From Pseudomonadota bacterium (GTDB lineage: Bacteria; Pseudomonadota; Alphaproteobacteria; Rhizobiales; Xanthobacteraceae): a stretch of DNA of 8,966 bases. The stretch lies in the NCBI GenBank assembly GCA_023386635.1, contig JAEWJH010000045.1, positions 1-8,966 on the forward strand. Direction: 5' to 3'. This document shows, one piece after another, positions 5,996 to 8,966 of this stretch. Under the pieces are notes generated by a model. It was not told the origin of the DNA and searched no databases. It saw only the letters and a program-made list of their open reading frames with translations. The stretch's first letter is position 1; every line of letters starts with the position of its first letter. Position numbers and translations under genes: made by a program.

Positions 5996-6346
5996 ATGAG
6001 CATCGAACGTCACGAGACCGGCCCGCGCATGAGCCAGGCGGTGGTGCACGGCAACACCGTCTATCTCGCCGGCACCGTCTCCGAGAGCCCGAAGGGCAAG
6101 TCGGTCACCGAGCAGACCAGGAGCGTGCTGTCGCAGATCGACGCGCTGCTCAAGAAGGCCGGCACCGACAAGAGCAAGCTGCTCTCGGCCAATATCTGGA
6201 TCACCGACATGGCGAACTTCGCCGAGATGAACGCGGTCTGGGACGCCTGGGTCTCGCCCGGCAACACGCCGGCGCGCGCCACGGTCGAGGCGAAGCTGGC
6301 GGCGCCCGACTACAAGGTCGAGATCATGGTGGTTGCGGCGAAATAA
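5996..6346 (+). CDS. RidA/YjgF/UK114-family protein (116 aa)
   Basis: RidA-family proteins are small trimers; archetypal RidA hydrolyses reactive enamine/imine intermediates released by PLP enzymes. This member has the usual length. The opening is MSIERHETGPRMSQAVVHGNTVYLAGTV, then SQIDALLKKAG, the LLSANIWITDM strand, and the signature PARATVEAKLAAPDYKVEI (92-110). R94 corresponds to the substrate-binding arginine of archetypal RidA, and E109 falls at the position of its conserved glutamate. The N-terminus is closer to the subgroup of RidA-like paralogues than to archetypal RidA, so the substrate is open. The start is supported by AGAGGAAA directly before the ATG. The following gene starts 5 bp after its stop, so the two are surely co-transcribed. 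It is divergent from the DUF892 gene. Confidence 0.93.
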   Translation: MSIERHETGPRMSQAVVHGNTVYLAGTVSESPKGKSVTEQTRSVLSQIDALLKKAGTDKSKLLSANIWITDMANFAEMNAVWDAWVSPGNTPARATVEAKLAAPDYKVEIMVVAAK

Positions 6347-6351
6347 GCGCC

Positions 6352-6993
6352 GTGACCCTGCAGCCCGGCATCCTGGCGATCTGGCACGACTGCCGGCCCG
6401 GCCGCGCGGCGGATTTCGAGCACTGGTTTCAGAGCGAGCATCTGTTCGAGCGGCTGGACGTGCCGGGCTTTCTCTACGGACGCCGCCATGAGGCGGTGTC
6501 CGGCTCGCCCGGCTTCTTCAATTTCTATCTGACCGAAAGCCCCGCGGTGCTGGTCTCGCCGGCCTATCGCGAGCGGCTGGATCATCCGACGCCGATGACG
6601 CGGATGATCATGTCGGACGTCTTCACCAACATGCACCGCACGGTCTGCGTGCGCAGCCTGCGACGGGGCCGTTTTCGCGGCGCCTATGCGGTGACGGCGC
6701 GCGCCGTTCAGGCATCCGACCTGCCCGGTGCCGAAGCCCTGATCGCCGAGATGACGCAGCAGGATGCGGTGGCGAGCGGCGAACTGTGGACCGCCGCCGA
6801 GGCCGCCGGCCAGACCGCCTCGGTGGAGGAAACGCTGCGCGGCGGCGACCGCAAGATCGGCGCGTGCCTGATGCTGGACATGCTGCGCGAGGCGGACGCG
6901 ACCGCGCTCGCCGCGACGGTGGCCGCGCGCTATCCGCGCGCGGAGGTCGGCGTCTATCGGGTGTTGTGCCACATCGGCCGCGGCGATCTTTAA
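6352..6993 (+). CDS. Uncharacterised protein, resembles dimeric alpha/beta-barrel (EthD/DUF4286-like) proteins (213 aa)
   Basis: I do not recognise a named function. The GTG at 6352 gives the opening VTLQPGILAIWHDCRPGRAADFEHWF; it is 5 bp after the stop of the RidA gene and has no clear Shine-Dalgarno, so translation is probably coupled. Residues 5-105 resemble a ferredoxin-like/dimeric barrel repeat: a GILAIW strand, the FEHWFQSEHLFERLDVPGFLYGRRHEA block (22-48) with a conserved-looking W, H and PGF, and the FFNFYL strand. Residues 108-210 (GAYAVTARAV ... IGACLMLDML ... EVGVYRVLCHI) have a similar strand-helix rhythm, suggesting an internal duplication. There is no signal peptide or membrane segment, so it is likely cytoplasmic. 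Pairing with RidA suggests a role in small-molecule or reactive-intermediate chemistry, but this is only inference. Confidence 0.85.
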   Translation: MTLQPGILAIWHDCRPGRAADFEHWFQSEHLFERLDVPGFLYGRRHEAVSGSPGFFNFYLTESPAVLVSPAYRERLDHPTPMTRMIMSDVFTNMHRTVCVRSLRRGRFRGAYAVTARAVQASDLPGAEALIAEMTQQDAVASGELWTAAEAAGQTASVEETLRGGDRKIGACLMLDMLREADATALAATVAARYPRAEVGVYRVLCHIGRGDL

Positions 6994-7008
6994 CCCGCCG
7001 CGCTTGGA

Positions 7009-8145
7009 TTAGGCCGTCGCCATCTCCGCGCGCACCTTGGCGCGCAACTCGTCGATCAGCAGCAGGCCCTTGGCCGTTTCCACGTGCCAGAAGGTCCAGC
7101 CGTTGCAGGCATCGAGCCCCTGCGCCACCGCGCCCATGCGATGGATCGAGCCGACCTTGTCGCCGAAGGTGACCGCGCCGTCGGCGCGCACCAGCGCCTT
7201 GTGGCGCTTCTTGGCGTCGGTCAGTTTGGCGCCGGCCGAGATCAGCCCGCGCTCGATCAGCGAGGCGAATGCGACGCGCGGCGCTTCGCGCGGCGTCATG
7301 AACGGCACCAAGGTCGGCGCGTCCAGCGGCTCGATCGAGAGAATGCGCTGCTCGGCCTCACGGGCATAGTTCGGATCGCGCTCGATGCCGATGTAGCGGC
7401 GGCCGAGGCGCTTGGCGACCGCGCCGGTGGTGCCGGTGCCGTTGAACGGGTCGAGCACCAGATCGTCGGGGCGGGAGGCGGCGAGGATCACTCGCGCCAG
7501 CAGCGCTTCCGGCTTCTGGGTCGGATGCAGCTTCTTGCCGTCGCGGCCCTTGAGGCGTTCCTCGCCGGTGCACAGCGGCAGCGTCCAGTCGGAGCGCATC
7601 TGCACGTCTTCGTTGCCGGCCTTCAGCGCCTCGTAGTTGAAGGTGTAGCCCTTGGCCTTGGCGTCGCGCGCCGCCCAGATCAGCGTCTCGTGCGCATTGG
7701 TGAATCGCCGGCCGCGGAAGTTCGGCATCGGATTGGTCTTGCGCCAGACCACATCGTTGAGGATCCAGTAGCCGAGGTCCTGCAACGTCGTGCCGACGCG
7801 GAAAATATTGTGATAGGAGCCGATCACCCAGAGCGTGCCGGTGGGTTTCAGCACCCGGCGGCAGGCGGTGAGCCAGTCGCGGGTGAATTCGTCATAGGCG
7901 CGGAAGCTCTCGAACTGATCCCAGTCGTCGTCGACGGCGTCGACCTGGGAATCGTCCGGGCGACGCAGGTCGCCGCGCAACTGCAGATTGTACGGGGGGT
8001 CCGCGAACACGAGATCGACGGACGCGGCCGGCAACTTGTTCAATTCGGCGACACAATCGCCGAGCAGAACACGGTGGCGGGGTTCGGACGTTTCTGAAAA
8101 ACGACGGGGCGCCCCTGAGGACGCCCCGCGACGCATTACTACCAT
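7009..8145 (-). CDS. ccrM: Cell-cycle DNA adenine methyltransferase CcrM (GANTC), 378 aa
   Basis: CcrM methylates the adenine of GANTC and couples methylation state to the cell cycle in alphaproteobacteria. It is a solitary beta-class enzyme: the catalytic motif DPPYNLQL (49-56) comes before the SAM-binding motif DPFNGTGTTG (232-241). Stretches such as DDDWDQFESF, VIGSYHNIFRVG, WRKTNPMPNFRG, NAHETLIWA, VQMRSDWTLPLCTGEERLKG and HPTQKPEALL match Caulobacter CcrM nearly residue for residue. The C-terminal DNA-recognition (RAMA-type) domain covers about 285-375, including CNGWTFWH (347-354). No restriction gene is nearby. The N-terminus has about 20 residues more than Caulobacter CcrM, with ATG options at 8145 and 8136 and no good Shine-Dalgarno. 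The gene converges on the preceding one with a 15-bp gap and no terminator that I can see. Confidence 0.97.
   Translation of the reverse strand: MVVMRRGASSGAPRRFSETSEPRHRVLLGDCVAELNKLPAASVDLVFADPPYNLQLRGDLRRPDDSQVDAVDDDWDQFESFRAYDEFTRDWLTACRRVLKPTGTLWVIGSYHNIFRVGTTLQDLGYWILNDVVWRKTNPMPNFRGRRFTNAHETLIWAARDAKAKGYTFNYEALKAGNEDVQMRSDWTLPLCTGEERLKGRDGKKLHPTQKPEALLARVILAASRPDDLVLDPFNGTGTTGAVAKRLGRRYIGIERDPNYAREAEQRILSIEPLDAPTLVPFMTPREAPRVAFASLIERGLISAGAKLTDAKKRHKALVRADGAVTFGDKVGSIHRMGAVAQGLDACNGWTFWHVETAKGLLLIDELRAKVRAEMATA
8097..8128 (-). terminator. Terminator-like hairpin inside the first codons of ccrM
   Basis: On the minus strand CGGGGCG, a 10-base loop and CGCCCCG (8128-8105) are followed by TCG and five T residues (8101-8097). 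It falls in codons 6 to 17 of the annotated frame, a region that is an extension relative to Caulobacter CcrM. It could attenuate ccrM transcription or reduce its translation, or it may be a by-product of GC-rich codons. Confidence 0.3.
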
Positions 8146-8165
8146 GACTCAGTACTCTGACTCAG
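8145..8165 (-). promoter_or_regulatory. Two GANTC methylation sites in a TGACTCAG direct repeat at the ccrM start
   Basis: TGACTCAG occurs at 8145-8152 and again at 8158-8165, a 13-bp period. Each copy contains GACTC (8146-8150 and 8159-8163), the recognition sequence of CcrM itself. The first site touches the ATG at 8145. In Caulobacter, two GANTC sites in the ccrM leader make transcription depend on methylation state, so autoregulation is likely here too. The presence of the sites is certain; the role is inferred. Confidence 0.55.
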
Positions 8166-8230
8166 GCGACGCAGCCGGTGACGCGGGACCAACAAACCGA
8201 CTGGCCACATCTTGATCGGCCAAGGTAAAG

Positions 8231-8247
8231 ATCGCGTTAGCGATAAC
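8231..8247. repeat. Overlapping inverted repeats in the ccrM-ypfJ divergent gap
   Basis: ATCGC-GTTA-GCGAT (8231-8244) and GTTA-GCGA-TAAC (8236-8247) are two perfect small palindromes sharing bases. They lie in the more AT-rich part of the 271-bp gap, about 90 bp before the ccrM start and 170 bp before the metallopeptidase gene. A protein binding site is possible; I know of no exact match. Confidence 0.2.
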
Positions 8248-8343
8248 TAGGCAAAAAGTTCCGATTTCCGAGGAAAAGCAAAGAGTTACGAGGAAGTAAA
8301 CAATCGTCGTTGGACCTTGAAACCTCCTTCGGCGAAGATCGTT

Positions 8344-8369
8344 GGAACAAGCCGGAATCCCGGGCCGTC
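8344..8369 (+). promoter_or_regulatory. Possible EcfG-like promoter upstream of the metallopeptidase gene
   Basis: GGAAC (8344-8348), 17 bases and CGTC (8366-8369) match the EcfG consensus except for the last base. The element ends 47 bp before the ATG at 8417. The pattern is short and could arise by chance in GC-rich DNA. Confidence 0.25.
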
Positions 8370-8416
8370 ACGGCAACCGTGCGATTGCGGAAATGATGGG
8401 CACGAGGGACTGAGCG

Positions 8417-8966
8417 ATGCGCTGGGACGATTTCCGCCGAAGCGACAATGTCGAGGATTATCGCGACAGCAGCGGCGGCGGTGGCGGTTTCAATTTTCCC
8501 GGCGGCATCAATGTCGGCGGTGGCGGCGGGCTCGGCATCGGCACGGTGGTGGTGCTCGGCCTGCTCGGCTGGGCGTTCGGCATCGATCCCTCGATCCTGA
8601 TCGGCGGCGCCGAAGTGCTCACCGGCGGACAGCAACGTTACGAACGCCAGATCGAACAGCAGGCGCCGTCGCAGACCGGCAAACCGAAGGACGCGACCGG
8701 CGATTTCGTCGCGGCCGTGCTCGGCGACACCGAGGACACGTGGAATGTGATCTTCAAGGAGAACGGCCAGCAATATCGTCCGCCCAAGCTGCGCCTGTTC
8801 CGCGGCGCGATCCAGGGCGGCTGCGGTTTCGCGCAGGCGGCGATGGGGCCGTTCTATTGTCCGACCGATCGCCGCGTCTATATCGACACGTCATTCTTCC
8901 AGGAGATCGAGCAGCGCTTCCGCGGCTGCTCCGGCCCGGCGTGCAAGTTCGCGCAGGCCTATGTGC
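8417..8966 (+). CDS. YpfJ-type neutral zinc metallopeptidase (N-terminal 183 residues; 3' end off the window)
   Basis: Matches the putative neutral zinc metallopeptidase family (YpfJ, PF04228). Residues 1-16, MRWDDFRRSDNVEDYR, are the typical charged opening. A glycine-rich linker (20-41) and one membrane segment (about 40-58, GIGTVVVLGLLGWAFGI) follow, so the protein should be anchored in the inner membrane with its enzyme domain most likely in the periplasm. The family core begins at about 95: DFVAAVLGDTEDTW, KLRLFRGAIQGGCGFAQAAMGPFYCPTDRRVYIDTSFF, then GCSGPACKFAQAYV at the edge. Cysteines C136, C148, C171 and C176 are at family positions. The HExxH zinc motif normally follows FAQAYV directly and would be just beyond base 8966, so activity cannot be judged. 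GAGGG eight bases upstream supports the ATG. Physiological substrates of this family are unknown to me. Confidence 0.93.
   Translation, partial: MRWDDFRRSDNVEDYRDSSGGGGGFNFPGGINVGGGGGLGIGTVVVLGLLGWAFGIDPSILIGGAEVLTGGQQRYERQIEQQAPSQTGKPKDATGDFVAAVLGDTEDTWNVIFKENGQQYRPPKLRLFRGAIQGGCGFAQAAMGPFYCPTDRRVYIDTSFFQEIEQRFRGCSGPACKFAQAYV

Noticed and set aside
5827..6003. Upstream extension of the DUF892 frame to 6003
   Set aside because: The extra residues are Cys/Arg-rich without family similarity, and the ATG at 5826 has AGGAG at ideal spacing.
7084..8097. Plus-strand open frame (337 codons) opposite ccrM
   Set aside because: It mirrors the ccrM codons; CcrM is identified almost residue by residue on the other strand, so this is a compositional shadow.
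7009..8145. Restriction-modification system around the methyltransferase
   Set aside because: No endonuclease or specificity gene is nearby, and the protein matches the solitary cell-cycle methyltransferase CcrM, including its C-terminal domain.
8281..8305. CtrA-like box (TTTA-N7-GTAAC on the minus strand) upstream of ccrM
   Set aside because: Two mismatches from the TTAA-N7-TTAAC consensus in a fairly AT-rich stretch; too weak to list as a site, although CtrA control of ccrM is known in Caulobacter.
8308..8346. CGTTGGA occurring twice, 32 bp apart, before the metallopeptidase gene
   Set aside because: A 7-base direct repeat is within chance expectation for a gap of this length, and no third copy or known factor supports it.
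8237..8773. Minus-strand open frame across the start of the metallopeptidase gene
   Set aside because: It is antisense to a recognised family start with a good ribosome binding site; it shows no domain and would fill the ccrM upstream region without support.

Overview
The window looks like chromosomal core DNA of a GC-rich alphaproteobacterium in the Hyphomicrobiales, most likely the Bradyrhizobium/Rhodopseudomonas/Afipia/Nitrobacter group. The reasons are the high GC content with strong third-position bias, an alphaproteobacterial-type SMC hinge, a CcrM GANTC methyltransferase, an alphaproteobacterial DsbA with an extra cysteine pair, and EcfG-like promoter matches. There is no insertion sequence, phage gene, CRISPR array, tRNA or rRNA, and no obvious compositional break.

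Left part (1-4784): three minus-strand genes run toward the left edge. They are a DUF721/DciA-type gene (3103-3627), a periplasmic DsbA-like thiol oxidoreductase (2304-3035) and smc (N-terminal 686 residues, running off the window). mutY (3687-4784) is divergent from the DUF721 gene across only 59 bp. A clear intrinsic terminator separates dsbA from smc, so smc probably has its own promoter. Replication (DciA-like), repair (MutY) and segregation (SMC) genes are thus side by side.

Middle part (4785-6993): a small secreted PsiF-repeat protein (4923-5174) and a ferritin-like DUF892/YciE protein (5248-5826, minus) converge on a strong bidirectional terminator. The DUF892 gene has an EcfG-like (general stress sigma factor) promoter match. 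Divergent from it is a two-gene unit: a RidA/YjgF-family protein (5996-6346) and, 5 bp later, an unnamed 213-residue protein (6352-6993) that resembles dimeric alpha/beta-barrel proteins.

Right part (6994-8966): ccrM (7009-8145, minus) converges on the previous unit. Two GANTC sites, which are its own target, lie directly upstream of its start codon inside a repeated TGACTCAG element. A divergent YpfJ-type neutral zinc metallopeptidase gene begins at 8417 and runs off the right edge before its catalytic HExxH motif.

I see no obviously new multi-gene system. The points most worth checking are regulatory. They are the GANTC pair at ccrM, terminator-like hairpins inside the first codons of dsbA and ccrM, the EcfG-like site for DUF892, and the RidA plus unknown-barrel gene pair. 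No gap between genes exceeds 300 bp; the largest is 8146-8416 (271 bp).
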